Position numbers and translations under genes: made by a program
In this document: positions 1-9,464 of the stretch, piece by piece
Numbering within the stretch: position 1 is the first letter of the stretch
How the letters are laid out: the number at the start of each line of letters is the position of its first letter
Assembly: GCA_947498595.1 (NCBI GenBank)
Contig: CANMKX010000013.1
Coordinates: forward strand, 56,939-120,938
Reading direction: 5' to 3'
DNA length: 64,000 bases
Source of the DNA: an uncultured Aquimarina sp.
Lineage (GTDB): Bacteria; Bacteroidota; Bacteroidia; Flavobacteriales; Flavobacteriaceae
The notes under the pieces: model-generated
What the model saw: the letters and a program-made list of their open reading frames with translations, nothing else
What the model was told of the DNA's origin: nothing
Databases searched by the model: none

Positions 1-1
1 T

Positions 2-2062
2 AAAACTAAAGGAGAATCTCAGACTAAAACTGAAAAAGAACAAGAGGAATTAAATAAGGCAATTGAAGAATTAAAAAGAGAAGAAATTTCTGTTAATGAG
101 CAGTTGAAATCATGTATAAGGCAAATAGAAGATAATCAGGAAAGGATAAAAAAGATCCCTTCATTACAAAAGAGTGTTGAAGAATTAGATGAATCAATAA
201 ATAAACTAGAAAAACAAAATACTGAGCAGATAAATAAAAAGGAAGAGTTAGATCATAAATTAAAAGAACATAGAAGTTTAAATTTATATTATCGAACATG
301 CATCAATGAGCTTGAAGAAGCAAAATATTTAACTGAAGCAATAAAAGAAAACCCAGATTTAGTTCAGATAGCTAATGACTTAGAAAGATCTCACGAAGAA
401 ATATCTGTAGAAAAAGAAAAACTAAATACCTTAAATAATAAGATTAAGCAACAACAGATTTTGAACTCTGATATTCAGGAATTTTTAGAACAGGGTTTAA
501 ATATCGTAAATAAACGTCAATCATCTAATTGTCCTCTTTGTGAACAGCCATATTTTGATTTTTACACTCTTGCAAGTAAAATATCAAGTAATAAGGCATT
601 GAATGAAGTCATACAAGAACTATTTGAACAAAAACAAAATATAAATAATACATTGAATTTGCTTGAAACAAAAGTAAAAGAAGACAAACAAGTATTATCA
701 AATTTTTATCATTTGAAAATTGATAAAGAAAATATTGAAATTGATAAGGTTTCTGGGGAATCTGAAACAATCAAAAAGAAAATTCAGGTAAACGTTGAAC
801 AACAAGCAACCTCTAAATCTAAACGATCTGAATTAATGATTTCTATAGAGGGTTTTTCATTTATTGATTATGAGAAAGAATTAAAAGATCAGTATGCAAA
901 ATATTTAGTTGCTAAAATTAAACTCACAAGAGATCTTAATATTTGTAAGGAAAGTTTAATTGACAAAAGTGAAGCGAATGAAAAGGTTAAACAACAACTG
1001 TTGCTTCTGAAAGACGAAATAGAAACGCTTTCAAAAAATGCAAATTATAATACAGTAATTAATTATTTCAAAGAAAATTACCCGTCAGAAAGTATAAGTA
1101 AATTACTGTTAAGTAATTCAATTGAAAATTTAAAAGAAGATCAATTATTATATAGTGAGGATATAAAATCCTTAATATCTTTTATTAGCTCATTGAGCAG
1201 TAAATTAAGTAAGTATAAAAAAGATAACCTTAAGGCTCAGAAATTAGAACTTGAAAATCAAAAAATAACTCTTGATAAAGGATTGGATAAATACGCTCTT
1301 TTTCTCAAAGAGAATTTTGAAATCAATGTTGATGTTTATGACATAAATGAAATAGAAGAATTAATTGATAGCAAAAGTTCAGGAAGTAAGGATGAATTAA
1401 ATAAAATAAGGTTAGCTCATGACGCATATGTAGCTTTAGAGAAGAGTAGTGAGCATATTGTAGAATTTTTACAATCAGAACAAACTAAAATTACAATAAA
1501 GAAGAAAGAGGAAGAACTTTCATTTTTAGTGTCTACAGTTAGAAAAAGCTTTATGGATGAAAGAGAATCGACAAAAGAGTTTTTAAAAGAAAGGATTAAA
1601 GATTTTTTCTTTGAAGATCTTATAAATAAATTATATGAAAAAATAGATCCGCATCCTGATTTTAAAAAAGTGAATTTTATTCCGAATTTAGATGTTGAAC
1701 CTCCTCGTCTAGATGTATTTGTAAAAAGTGATAATTCAGAAACACTTATTCCAAATTTATATTTTAGTAGTGCGCAAATAAATATTTTAAGCCTATGCAT
1801 TTTCCTCGCATCAGCATTAAAATCGAAAGATTATGATTGTATTTTTATCGACGATCCAATTCAATCAATGGATAGTATTAACGTCTTATCCGCAATAGAT
1901 TTATTAAGAAGTCTTGTTGTTAATAATGGAAAACAAATAATCATATCAACGCACGATGAAAATTTTCATAAGCTATTAAAAAAGAAAATGCCAAGAGAAA
2001 TTTTTAAATCAAAATTTTTAAAATTGGAAAGCTTTGGAAAAGTAATAGAAGATGAGTTTTAA
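2..2062 (+). CDS. SMC/Rad50-like coiled-coil ATPase, 5' truncated by the window
   Basis: The reading frame is open from base 2, so the N-terminal part, including the Walker A motif, lies outside the window; 686 residues are visible. Most of it is Lys/Glu-rich coiled coil. A CPLC motif near visible residues 177-180 (base 530) looks like a Rad50/SbcC zinc hook in the middle of the coil. The C-terminal ATPase lobe has a signature-like FSSAQIN segment, a Walker B motif (IFIDDPIQSMD, about bases 1840-1875) and a switch histidine in IISTHDENF. These features fit an SMC/RecN/SbcC-type ABC ATPase acting on DNA. Such proteins occur in repair and in phage-defence systems; the upstream neighbours needed to choose are missing. 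Family level is confident, the role is not known. Confidence 0.8.
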   Translation, partial: KTKGESQTKTEKEQEELNKAIEELKREEISVNEQLKSCIRQIEDNQERIKKIPSLQKSVEELDESINKLEKQNTEQINKKEELDHKLKEHRSLNLYYRTCINELEEAKYLTEAIKENPDLVQIANDLERSHEEISVEKEKLNTLNNKIKQQQILNSDIQEFLEQGLNIVNKRQSSNCPLCEQPYFDFYTLASKISSNKALNEVIQELFEQKQNINNTLNLLETKVKEDKQVLSNFYHLKIDKENIEIDKVSGESETIKKKIQVNVEQQATSKSKRSELMISIEGFSFIDYEKELKDQYAKYLVAKIKLTRDLNICKESLIDKSEANEKVKQQLLLLKDEIETLSKNANYNTVINYFKENYPSESISKLLLSNSIENLKEDQLLYSEDIKSLISFISSLSSKLSKYKKDNLKAQKLELENQKITLDKGLDKYALFLKENFEINVDVYDINEIEELIDSKSSGSKDELNKIRLAHDAYVALEKSSEHIVEFLQSEQTKITIKKKEEELSFLVSTVRKSFMDERESTKEFLKERIKDFFFEDLINKLYEKIDPHPDFKKVNFIPNLDVEPPRLDVFVKSDNSETLIPNLYFSSAQINILSLCIFLASALKSKDYDCIFIDDPIQSMDSINVLSAIDLLRSLVVNNGKQIIISTHDENFHKLLKKKMPREIFKSKFLKLESFGKVIEDEF

Positions 2063-2094
2063 GAATAATTATATATTATTATTAAAATAAATCC

Positions 2095-2136
2095 AACTCA
2101 AAAAAAGCACTTCTACAGAAGTGCTTTTTTTGAGTT
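2095..2136. terminator. Bidirectional rho-independent terminator
   Basis: A perfect 20-bp inverted repeat with a 2-nt centre has GCACTTCT/AGAAGTGC at its core and runs of seven A and seven T outside it. It works in both directions for the convergent SMC-like gene (+) and hutG (-), whose stop codon begins at its edge. Confidence 0.9.
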
Positions 2137-3110
2137 TATAATTGATTATTCATAAATTCAATTGCGATACTTACCAGACGGGAGGCAAGTCTTGCAGTAG
2201 AATTGTCTATATCATATGTTGGATTTAACTCTACAAGATCCATACTGATTAATTTACCAGAATTACAAATGGTCTTTAGAGTTTGTACCGCAACTCCTGG
2301 CGCAAAACCAAATGGAGAAGGAGCACTTACTCCTGGCGCAAAAGCAGAAGAGAATCCATCAAGGTCAATCGTTAAATAGACATGATCAACTTTAGCCATA
2401 AAATCCTCTAAAGTTTGTTTTACATTGTCCCAATAATTGATATGGTATTCATGATTTTCGAGATAAGTAACTCCCAAACGATCAGCAGTTTCAAATAAAT
2501 GACGGTTATTAGCCTCTTTTTGAATCCCTAAACATAGGTAATGAAATTGATCCTGAGGAGCTTCGTGTGCAATTTGATAAAAAGGAGTTCCAGAAGTACC
2601 TTTATTACTTACTGTTCTTAAATCAAAATGAGCATCAAGATTGATGATTCCTATAGATTTACCTTGCGGTTCTAAATAGTCTTTAATTCCGTTAAAATGT
2701 GCATAAGCTAAATCGTGGCCTCCTCCTAGAATGATAGGGAAAGCATTATACGTTAGCAACTCATGTACAGTAGCTGCCATGGCGCGTTGGGTATTTTCTA
2801 AATCATTATCAAGGCATACAATATCTCCAACATCGATCAAATGCGTATCATCATCAAAGTGATTGGATAGTTTGGCTATCATATTACGAATTGCGTTAGG
2901 AGCTTGAATAGCTCCAGGGCGGCCGTGATTTCTTTTTACACCTTCATCACAAGCATAACCTAGCAAGGCAAACGTCTTTTCTTGGTTGGCAATACTAGAA
3001 AGAGCTGTCTCTTCAAGATCGATACAGCGTACTTTTTCATGCACATACAATTGATCGTTTGATGGACGACCTGTCCAGATAAGAGGATTGGTTTTCTTGT
3101 AGGTTTTCAT
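2136..3110 (-). CDS. hutG: Formimidoylglutamase (arginase/ureohydrolase family)
   Basis: This enzyme hydrolyses N-formimidoyl-L-glutamate to glutamate and formamide, the last step of histidine breakdown. The 324-residue product shows the ureohydrolase manganese-site motifs GGGHD, NLDAHFD and DLDGF in the right order, the two aspartate motifs being the usual metal ligands. It lies downstream of hutU on the same strand, which fixes the substrate better than sequence alone, since agmatinases and arginases share the fold. A 212-bp gap and a hairpin terminator after hutU suggest that hutG is partly uncoupled from the other hut genes, by its own promoter or by read-through. No truncation is seen. 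Confidence 0.92.
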   Translation of the reverse strand: MKTYKKTNPLIWTGRPSNDQLYVHEKVRCIDLEETALSSIANQEKTFALLGYACDEGVKRNHGRPGAIQAPNAIRNMIAKLSNHFDDDTHLIDVGDIVCLDNDLENTQRAMAATVHELLTYNAFPIILGGGHDLAYAHFNGIKDYLEPQGKSIGIINLDAHFDLRTVSNKGTSGTPFYQIAHEAPQDQFHYLCLGIQKEANNRHLFETADRLGVTYLENHEYHINYWDNVKQTLEDFMAKVDHVYLTIDLDGFSSAFAPGVSAPSPFGFAPGVAVQTLKTICNSGKLISMDLVELNPTYDIDNSTARLASRLVSIAIEFMNNQL

Positions 3111-3259
3111 TCAAAAAAAATTAATGACCTACTAACATTACTGTGAGTAGGTTGATGATTATAGCATATTTCAAAGACCTATAATGTGACAATTACCTTT
3201 GTATATTTCAAAGGAAACTATAACGATTTAGGGAGGGCAAAAATAATAGGTATAAATGA

Positions 3260-3302
3260 AAAAGACTACGCAAATTTAAAATTGTTATTCACGTAGTCTT
3301 TT
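3260..3302 (-). terminator. Hairpin terminator after hutU
   Basis: An 11-bp stem (AAAAGACTACG/CGTAGTCTTTT) with a 21-nt loop, followed on the minus strand by a T-rich tract. It sits 20 bp after the hutU stop and before hutG, so it may reduce hutG expression relative to hutU. Confidence 0.7.
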
Positions 3303-3322
3303 AGTTGTTAGTTTTGAAGCGG

Positions 3323-5323
3323 TTAGAACAACGTATTTAATACATCATCCTCAACAAGGTTAGGAAGTGTTACTTTTAAATCTGGTGTACGTTCCATTTC
3401 ACGTTTGATAGCGAACATTGCCTCTTTGTTACGAGCCCAAGAGCGACGTGAGATTCCGTTATTAACGTCATAGAACAACATATTCTTTAATTTGGTTGCA
3501 GCAGCTTGTGATCCATCTAATAACATCCCAAAACCACCGTTCATTACTTCTCCCCAGCCAACGCCTCCACCATTGTGGATCGATACCCAAGTAGCACCTC
3601 TAAAACTATCCCCAATAACATTGTGGATTGCCATATCGGCTGTAAATCGGCTTCCGTCATAAATATTACTAGTCTCTCTGTATGGAGAATCGGTACCACT
3701 TACATCGTGATGATCTCTTCCTAATACAACAGGAGCTGTAATTTCACCAGTTGCTATTGCTTGATTAAAAGCCTCAGCAATTTTAGCTCTTCCTTCTGCA
3801 TCTGCATACAAAATTCGTGCCTGAGAGCCTACTACTAATTTATTTTGATTGGCTTCATTAATCCAAGTGATGTTATCTTGCATCTGCTGTTGGATTTCTT
3901 CTGGTGCAGTTGCTTTAATTTCGCTCATTACTCTTGCAGCAATCGCATCGGTAGTAGCTAAATCAGCAGGTTTTCCAGAAGTACATACCCAACGGAAAGG
4001 ACCAAAACCATAATCAAAACACATAGGTCCCAATATATCTTGTACATACGATGGATATTTAAAATCAATCCCATTAGGAGCCATAATATCAGCACCAGCA
4101 CGTGAAGCTTCTAATAAAAATGCATTTCCATAATCAAAGAAATACGTACCACGCGCGGTATGTTTATTAATTGCGGTTGCTTGTCTGCGTAACGAATCTT
4201 GTACTTTCTCTTTAAAAACTTCTGGGGCAGTACGTATTAATTCATTAGATTCTTCGTAGCTTAATCCTACAGGATAATATCCACCAGACCAAGGATTATG
4301 TAAAGAGGTTTGATCAGATCCTAAATGGATAAAAATTTCCTCTTCATAAAAGCGCTCCCAGATATCCACTATATTTCCTTGATAGGCAATAGAAACTACT
4401 TCTTTATTAGCCATGGCTTCTTTAGCTCTAATAACTAGTGTATCCATTGTATCAATAATCTCGTCAACCCATCCTTGTTCGTGGCGTTTTTGGGCAGCAC
4501 TGTGGTTTACTTCTGCACAAATAGTGATACACCCAGCAATGTTTCCTGCTTTGGGCTGTGCTCCACTCATACCACCTAATCCGGCAGTTAAAAAGATCTT
4601 ACCTGATGGTGTCTCGTCTTTTTGTAATTTTTTTCTGAAGGCATTCATTACCGTAATAGTGGTACCGTGTACAATTCCTTGAGGACCAATATACATATAA
4701 GAACCTGCTGTCATTTGTCCGTATTGAGTAACTCCTAAAGCATTATATTTTTCCCAATCATCAGGTTGTGAGTAGTTAGGAATCATCATACCATTTGTAA
4801 CAATGACTCTAGGGGCATCGATTGAAGATGGAAACAATCCCATTGGATGTCCAGAGTATACATGTAAAGTTTGTGTATCTGTCATCGTAGCTAAGTATTG
4901 CATCGTAACAAGGTATTGTGCCCAGTTCTGAAATACCGCCCCATTACCACCATAGGTAATTAATTCTTGTGGATGTTGTGCTACTGCTGGATCAAGATTA
5001 TTTTGAATCATTAGCATAATACCAGCTGCTTGTGTGCTTTGTGCAGGATACTGATCAATAGGACGTGCATACATAGCATATTCTGGCATAAATCGGTACA
5101 TATAAATACGACCATATTCATTGAGTTCTTGCGCAAATTCTTGTGCTAGTTCTGTATGCCATGCTTCTGGGAAATAGCGTAATGCATTACGTAATGCAAG
5201 TTTTTTTTCCTCTGTAGTTAATATATCTTTTCGCTTAGGTGCGTGATTTGCTGTAGTATCATATTCCTTTTTTGGAGGTAATATGTCTGGGATTCCTTGT
5301 ATTATTTGTTGTTTAAAATCCAT
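3323..5323 (-). CDS. hutU: Urocanate hydratase
   Basis: Urocanase adds water to urocanate using a tightly bound NAD+ as electrophile, giving imidazolone propionate, the second step of histidine degradation. The 666-residue protein is the long form, about 100 residues longer than the proteobacterial type and similar in size to animal urocanases. Family signatures are visible: GGNGAVFQNW near the N-terminus, GLGGMSGAQPKAG in the NAD-binding region, and CFDYGFGPFRWVCTSG in the active-site region. It is flanked by hutI upstream and hutG downstream on the same strand, with gaps of about 200 bp on each side, each holding a hairpin. Confidence 0.96.
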   Translation of the reverse strand: MDFKQQIIQGIPDILPPKKEYDTTANHAPKRKDILTTEEKKLALRNALRYFPEAWHTELAQEFAQELNEYGRIYMYRFMPEYAMYARPIDQYPAQSTQAAGIMLMIQNNLDPAVAQHPQELITYGGNGAVFQNWAQYLVTMQYLATMTDTQTLHVYSGHPMGLFPSSIDAPRVIVTNGMMIPNYSQPDDWEKYNALGVTQYGQMTAGSYMYIGPQGIVHGTTITVMNAFRKKLQKDETPSGKIFLTAGLGGMSGAQPKAGNIAGCITICAEVNHSAAQKRHEQGWVDEIIDTMDTLVIRAKEAMANKEVVSIAYQGNIVDIWERFYEEEIFIHLGSDQTSLHNPWSGGYYPVGLSYEESNELIRTAPEVFKEKVQDSLRRQATAINKHTARGTYFFDYGNAFLLEASRAGADIMAPNGIDFKYPSYVQDILGPMCFDYGFGPFRWVCTSGKPADLATTDAIAARVMSEIKATAPEEIQQQMQDNITWINEANQNKLVVGSQARILYADAEGRAKIAEAFNQAIATGEITAPVVLGRDHHDVSGTDSPYRETSNIYDGSRFTADMAIHNVIGDSFRGATWVSIHNGGGVGWGEVMNGGFGMLLDGSQAAATKLKNMLFYDVNNGISRRSWARNKEAMFAIKREMERTPDLKVTLPNLVEDDVLNTLF

Positions 5324-5367
5324 AATTACTATTTGTTACTTTTGTTGTGTTTTATGTTTTTGGTAAG

Positions 5368-5403
5368 CAAAACTGTTTATGTTTTTCGATGTAAACAGTT
5401 TTG
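5368..5403 (-). promoter_or_regulatory. Inverted repeat in the hutI-hutU gap
   Basis: A perfect 12-bp inverted repeat (CAAAACTGTTTA/TAAACAGTTTTG) with a 12-nt spacer, 45 bp upstream of the hutU start. There is no T tract right after it in the direction of transcription, so it may be an operator, an mRNA-processing hairpin, or a weak attenuator. The function is inferred only. Confidence 0.45.
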
Positions 5404-5527
5404 TTTATGATATTAGTTGTTATTATTTTCTATGCATTTATATAATGTATTAGAAAATTTATTGATTGAATATAGAGTAATTGATTTATTATGAAACTGT
5501 TCGATAATCATTTTTATATTCAATATT

Positions 5528-6769
5528 TTAAAACACTTTTTTTCCATTTTTCCATACTTGACTAGGAGTTAATTTACCTTGTTGGTAAAAAATCTCATTG
5601 ACATTATGAGTAGGGAAGAGGTTAAAATCAGCTAAATTCCCAGCTATTAATTGTCCACGATCTTCTAGTTTTAAAGTATGTGCAGCTCTATAGGTAATTC
5701 CTGCTAATAACTCGGTATTAGATAATTTCTGAAAAGTCCCTAAAATAGCAGCTTGTGTTAATAAATCTCCCATGGGAGCTGATCCAGGGTTCCAATCACT
5801 AGCAATAGCTACTGCGCCTCCGGCATCTAGAATTTTTCGTGCCGGTGTAAAAGCACAGCCTAATCCGATAGAGGCTCCAGGCAATGCAGTACTAACGACA
5901 TCACTATTGGCAAGTAAATTTATTTCTTTATCTGTACTAGCTTCTAGATGATCAGCACTTACAGCTTCAAATTGTATAGCAACTTCGCTTCCGCTTGTAC
6001 TAAATTGATCTGCGTGTACTGTAATATCAAAACCAAGTTCTTTTGCTTTTTCAAAATAAGGAGCTACAATTTCTCCAGAAAAAGCTTCTTCTTCTATAAA
6101 AGCATCGATACGATTAGCTAACTGTTCTTCTTTTAGTATAGGAAAAACTTTTTCGCTAATTTCGGCTAGATAAGCAGCATGCCCTCCTTCAAAATCTTTA
6201 GGTAAAATATGAGCTGCAAGACAGGTAGTAACCAAATCTGCACTAACATGTGTTTTGGCAGCTTTAATGGCTCTTAGCATTTTTAATTCTTCTTCTACAG
6301 AAAGACCATAACCACTTTTTACTTCGATTGTAGTTACCCCAGCTTTAAGATGACGATTTGCTCTTGCAATAGTACCTTGTGTTAACTCTTCTTGTGTAGC
6401 TTTACGAGTTTGTGTAACAGTATCCCAAATTCCACCGCCAGATTTCGCAATTTCTAAATACGTTTTTCCAGCATTACGCATAGCATAATCGTTCGCTCTG
6501 GAACCTCCAAAGCAAATATGTGTATGCGAGTCTACAAATCCAGGAACGCATACGTGTGATCCTTCTAGAGAAACTATTTGTGGTGCTAAGGAAACACTAT
6601 TTTCTTTTAACTCATTATAAACTCCGATACTATGGATCTTGGTTCCGTGAATAAGAATCCCTGCATCAGCAATAGTAACAAGATCTTCATCTTTAAGCGC
6701 TCCTTTGAGAGGTAGACCAGCTAAAGTAACGAGTTGGGTGATAGGCCCAATAAGTGTGTAATTTGCCAT
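5528..6769 (-). CDS. hutI: Imidazolonepropionase
   Basis: This amidohydrolase-family enzyme opens the imidazolone ring of 4-imidazolone-5-propionate to give N-formimidoyl-glutamate, the third step of histidine degradation. The 413-residue length is normal. The metal-binding DSHTHICFGG motif lies near residue 80, followed by the TTIEVKSGYGL segment, a VHADQFS histidine, and the late ASDWNPGS aspartate motif, all typical of HutI. It starts only 3 bp after the hutH stop, so the two genes are almost certainly co-transcribed and probably translationally coupled. Confidence 0.96.
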   Translation of the reverse strand: MANYTLIGPITQLVTLAGLPLKGALKDEDLVTIADAGILIHGTKIHSIGVYNELKENSVSLAPQIVSLEGSHVCVPGFVDSHTHICFGGSRANDYAMRNAGKTYLEIAKSGGGIWDTVTQTRKATQEELTQGTIARANRHLKAGVTTIEVKSGYGLSVEEELKMLRAIKAAKTHVSADLVTTCLAAHILPKDFEGGHAAYLAEISEKVFPILKEEQLANRIDAFIEEEAFSGEIVAPYFEKAKELGFDITVHADQFSTSGSEVAIQFEAVSADHLEASTDKEINLLANSDVVSTALPGASIGLGCAFTPARKILDAGGAVAIASDWNPGSAPMGDLLTQAAILGTFQKLSNTELLAGITYRAAHTLKLEDRGQLIAGNLADFNLFPTHNVNEIFYQQGKLTPSQVWKNGKKVF

Positions 6770-6772
6770 GAT

Positions 6773-8347
6773 TTAATAGTTTTCAAATTCTGTATCAAAT
6801 GGAGTACCAATAGAAACATTGTGCTGTTGTGCAGTTTCTTGGGCTACTTTTATAATAGTTTGCTCTTGTACGATTTTAATTCCTTTTTCGATATCATCGG
6901 CAAATACGCGGTCAATTTCTGCAAAAGAAACTTCTTTACGTACTGTTTTATGGATTTCGTCTAGAATAATTCCTGATTTTAAAGGTTTTCTGAATTCGAA
7001 TGCTTGAGCAGCTGTTAATAATTCGATTGCAAGTATTTTCTCTACATTTTCTAAAACACGTAAAGCTTTACGACCTCCAATAGATCCCATACTTACATGA
7101 TCTTCCTGTCCTAATGAGGTAGGAATACTGTCTGCACTTGAAGGGAAACATAATCCTTTATTTTCGCTAGCGAGTGCGGCAGTAGTATATTGTAGAATCA
7201 TATATCCCGAATTGATTCCTGTATCTTTCATTAATAATTTAGGTACTCCAGGAGAGTTTCCTTCTAATGATAAGTAGATACGACGGTCAGAAATGTTTCC
7301 AATTTCTGATGCAGCTAAGCATGCATAATCAATAGCCATAGCAAGAGGTTGTCCATGAAAACTACCACCACTAATAGTCAATTCTTCGTTAATGATGATT
7401 GGATTATCAGTAACTGAATTTAATTCAACTTCGACTAATTCTTTAAGATGTAACCATGCATTACGAGATGATCCGTGTACTTGAGGGATACAACGTAACG
7501 AATATGGATCTTGTACACGTTCACAATTGGCGTGATCTTCCATAATTTCGGATCCTTCTAATAATGATTTCACTCTAGCAGCAACATGTTTATTTCCTTT
7601 GTATGGACGTAAATTATGTAATTCTGGAAAGAAAGGTTTTATTGATCCTTGTAATCCTTCGATCATCATAGCACCAATAATATCGGCTTGTGATAAACAA
7701 CTATGTAATTTTTCAACTACTTTTACGGCATGTGCTAAGATAAATTGAGTTCCGTTAATAAGAGCTAAACCTTCTTTTGGACCTAATTCTACTGATGTTA
7801 ATCCTGTTTTTTCAAACAAAGTAGCCGTAGTAATTTCTTCTCCTTGGTATTGTACTTTTCCTAATCCAATTAATGGGAGGAATAAATGTGATAATGGTGC
7901 TAAATCTCCAGAAGCACCTACAGATCCTTGACTTGGCACTACAGGTATTGCATCATTATCAATATGCCATAAGATGCGGTTTAAGGTAGTTTCTGCAATT
8001 CCCGAATATCCTTTGGCTAATGATTGTAGCTTAAGAATAAGCATTAATTTAGCTATCTCGGTATCTATTGGAACACCTACACCTACGCTGTGACTTTGTA
8101 AAATATTAGTTTGTAGAATGCGTGTTTCTTCTTTAGAAATCATGGTAGTACATAAAGGACCAAAACCAGTATTGATTCCGTATACGGCAGCGCCTTTTTC
8201 TACAATATTTTCTACCACCTGACGGTTAGCATTGATTTTTTCTTTTGCAGTATCAGAAATAATACCTTGTACTTTATTACGAGCAATTGCTAATGCTATT
8301 TTTGAAGTTAAATAGCCTTCTCCTAATAAGAATTGTTCTTTTGCCAT
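6773..8347 (-). CDS. hutH: Histidine ammonia-lyase (histidase)
   Basis: Histidase removes ammonia from L-histidine to give trans-urocanate, the committed step of the pathway. The 524-residue product has the Ala145-Ser146-Gly147 triad within GSVGASGDLAPLSH, which cyclises to the MIO electrophile. Conserved GINTGFG near residue 57 and the later SADSIPTSLGQEDHVSMG region are also present. It is the first gene of the minus-strand hut run and is transcribed away from a LysR regulator across a 179-bp gap containing an inverted repeat, so substrate-responsive control by that regulator is likely. Other aromatic amino acid lyases share the fold, but the context fixes the substrate. Confidence 0.96.
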   Translation of the reverse strand: MAKEQFLLGEGYLTSKIALAIARNKVQGIISDTAKEKINANRQVVENIVEKGAAVYGINTGFGPLCTTMISKEETRILQTNILQSHSVGVGVPIDTEIAKLMLILKLQSLAKGYSGIAETTLNRILWHIDNDAIPVVPSQGSVGASGDLAPLSHLFLPLIGLGKVQYQGEEITTATLFEKTGLTSVELGPKEGLALINGTQFILAHAVKVVEKLHSCLSQADIIGAMMIEGLQGSIKPFFPELHNLRPYKGNKHVAARVKSLLEGSEIMEDHANCERVQDPYSLRCIPQVHGSSRNAWLHLKELVEVELNSVTDNPIIINEELTISGGSFHGQPLAMAIDYACLAASEIGNISDRRIYLSLEGNSPGVPKLLMKDTGINSGYMILQYTTAALASENKGLCFPSSADSIPTSLGQEDHVSMGSIGGRKALRVLENVEKILAIELLTAAQAFEFRKPLKSGIILDEIHKTVRKEVSFAEIDRVFADDIEKGIKIVQEQTIIKVAQETAQQHNVSIGTPFDTEFENY

Positions 8348-8380
8348 GACTGTATTTTTGTTCTTTTGTTTTTATATAGG

Positions 8381-8408
8381 AGTTATATTTTATTAGTTAA
8401 ATATAACT
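8381..8408. promoter_or_regulatory. Candidate LysR-type operator for hut
   Basis: A perfect 10-bp inverted repeat, AGTTATATTT/AAATATAACT, with an 8-nt spacer lies 34 bp upstream of hutH in the divergent hutH-lysR region. A related half-site TTATAACT follows at 8419-8428. LysR regulators bind such AT-rich dyads next to the genes they control. The assignment is by position and symmetry only. Confidence 0.5.
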
Positions 8409-8480
8409 GATTTTGAGTTGATTATAACTTCCTGAAATGCTCAGAAGGTTTCTAATGAACTGTAGGACTAAAATAAAGCG

Positions 8481-8488
8481 TAACTTTG
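8481..8488 (+). promoter_or_regulatory. Flavobacterial -7 box for the lysR gene
   Basis: TAACTTTG matches the Bacteroidota -7 consensus TAnnTTTG and lies 38 bp before the lysR start codon. No clear TTG -33 element was seen at the usual spacing. Confidence 0.5.
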
Positions 8489-8526
8489 ATACTTGGAAAT
8501 ACTAATATTGTTAAGTATTAATAACT

Positions 8527-9411
8527 ATGAGTTATCAGTTAGAATTACGACATTTTAAATATTTTATGGCAGTTGCCGAAGAACTTCACTTTAGAAAAGC
8601 TGCTGAGCGACTTTATATATCACAACCAGGTTTGAGTAGACAAATCAAACAGATGGAAGAAATTATGGGAGCTGTATTATTTATACGTGACAAACGTAAC
8701 GTAGTATTAACACCTGCAGGTGAATACCTGAAAACAGAAATAGCTTTTATTTTGAATCATTTGGAATTTACACAACGTCATGTAGGGATGATTGATAAAG
8801 GAAACGAAGGGGAGTTGCGTATTGGTTTTTTAGGTTCTGCAATGCAAAATGTAATTCCTGATTTGTTATTGCAAATGAATGCCAAGTTTCCGAAACTGCA
8901 ATCGAGTTTAGAAGAAATGTCTAATCATGACCAAGTACAGGCTATTTTGCATGATGATTTAGATATTGGTTTTGTGCGATTGGCAAGGGTTCCAGAAGGT
9001 ATTTACATTCATCCAGTGTATACGGATACATTTTCGTTAGTAATTCCTGAAGCATATCCACTGACTCAAAAAAATTTCACAGGGGTAGAGCAGGTAGCAA
9101 ATGAGAATTTTATTTTATTTTCTGCAGATTACAGTTCTATTTATTATGATAAGATCATGAGTATTTGCGAGGATAAAGGATTTACGCCTATAGTTTCTCA
9201 TAAATCGGTGCATGCTCAAACGATTTTTAGATTGGTCGAAAATGGGTTGGGAGTTGCTATAGTTCCTACTTCTTTAAAACATGGTTTTGATCTTAATGTA
9301 CGTTTTCTTGAATTAGATAATATACCTCAAGAAGCTGTATTATCAGTTATTTGGAAAAAGGATAATCGCAATCCTGCTTTGCATCGAATACAAGCTTTTT
9401 TTAAGGATTGA
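8527..9411 (+). CDS. LysR-family transcriptional regulator, probable hut regulator
   Basis: The 294-residue protein has an N-terminal winged helix-turn-helix (residues about 1-65, with the LysR-like stretch HFRKAAERLYISQPGLSRQI) followed by a periplasmic-binding-protein-like effector domain. It is divergent from hutH, the classic LysR arrangement in which the regulator controls its neighbour and itself. By inference it responds to histidine or urocanate. Most proteobacterial hut systems use the GntR-type repressor HutC, or NAC, rather than a dedicated LysR protein. The link to hut rests on position, not on a diagnostic motif. Confidence 0.85.
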   Translation: MSYQLELRHFKYFMAVAEELHFRKAAERLYISQPGLSRQIKQMEEIMGAVLFIRDKRNVVLTPAGEYLKTEIAFILNHLEFTQRHVGMIDKGNEGELRIGFLGSAMQNVIPDLLLQMNAKFPKLQSSLEEMSNHDQVQAILHDDLDIGFVRLARVPEGIYIHPVYTDTFSLVIPEAYPLTQKNFTGVEQVANENFILFSADYSSIYYDKIMSICEDKGFTPIVSHKSVHAQTIFRLVENGLGVAIVPTSLKHGFDLNVRFLELDNIPQEAVLSVIWKKDNRNPALHRIQAFFKD

Positions 9412-9435
9412 TAGAGTAATGAAAAACTTTATAAA

Positions 9436-9464
9436 AAAACCTCTCAAGATTAATGAGAGGTTTT
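9436..9464 (+). terminator. Terminator after the lysR gene
   Basis: An 11-bp stem (AAAACCTCTCA/TGAGAGGTTTT) with a 7-nt loop, 25 bp after the lysR stop. Confidence 0.8.
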
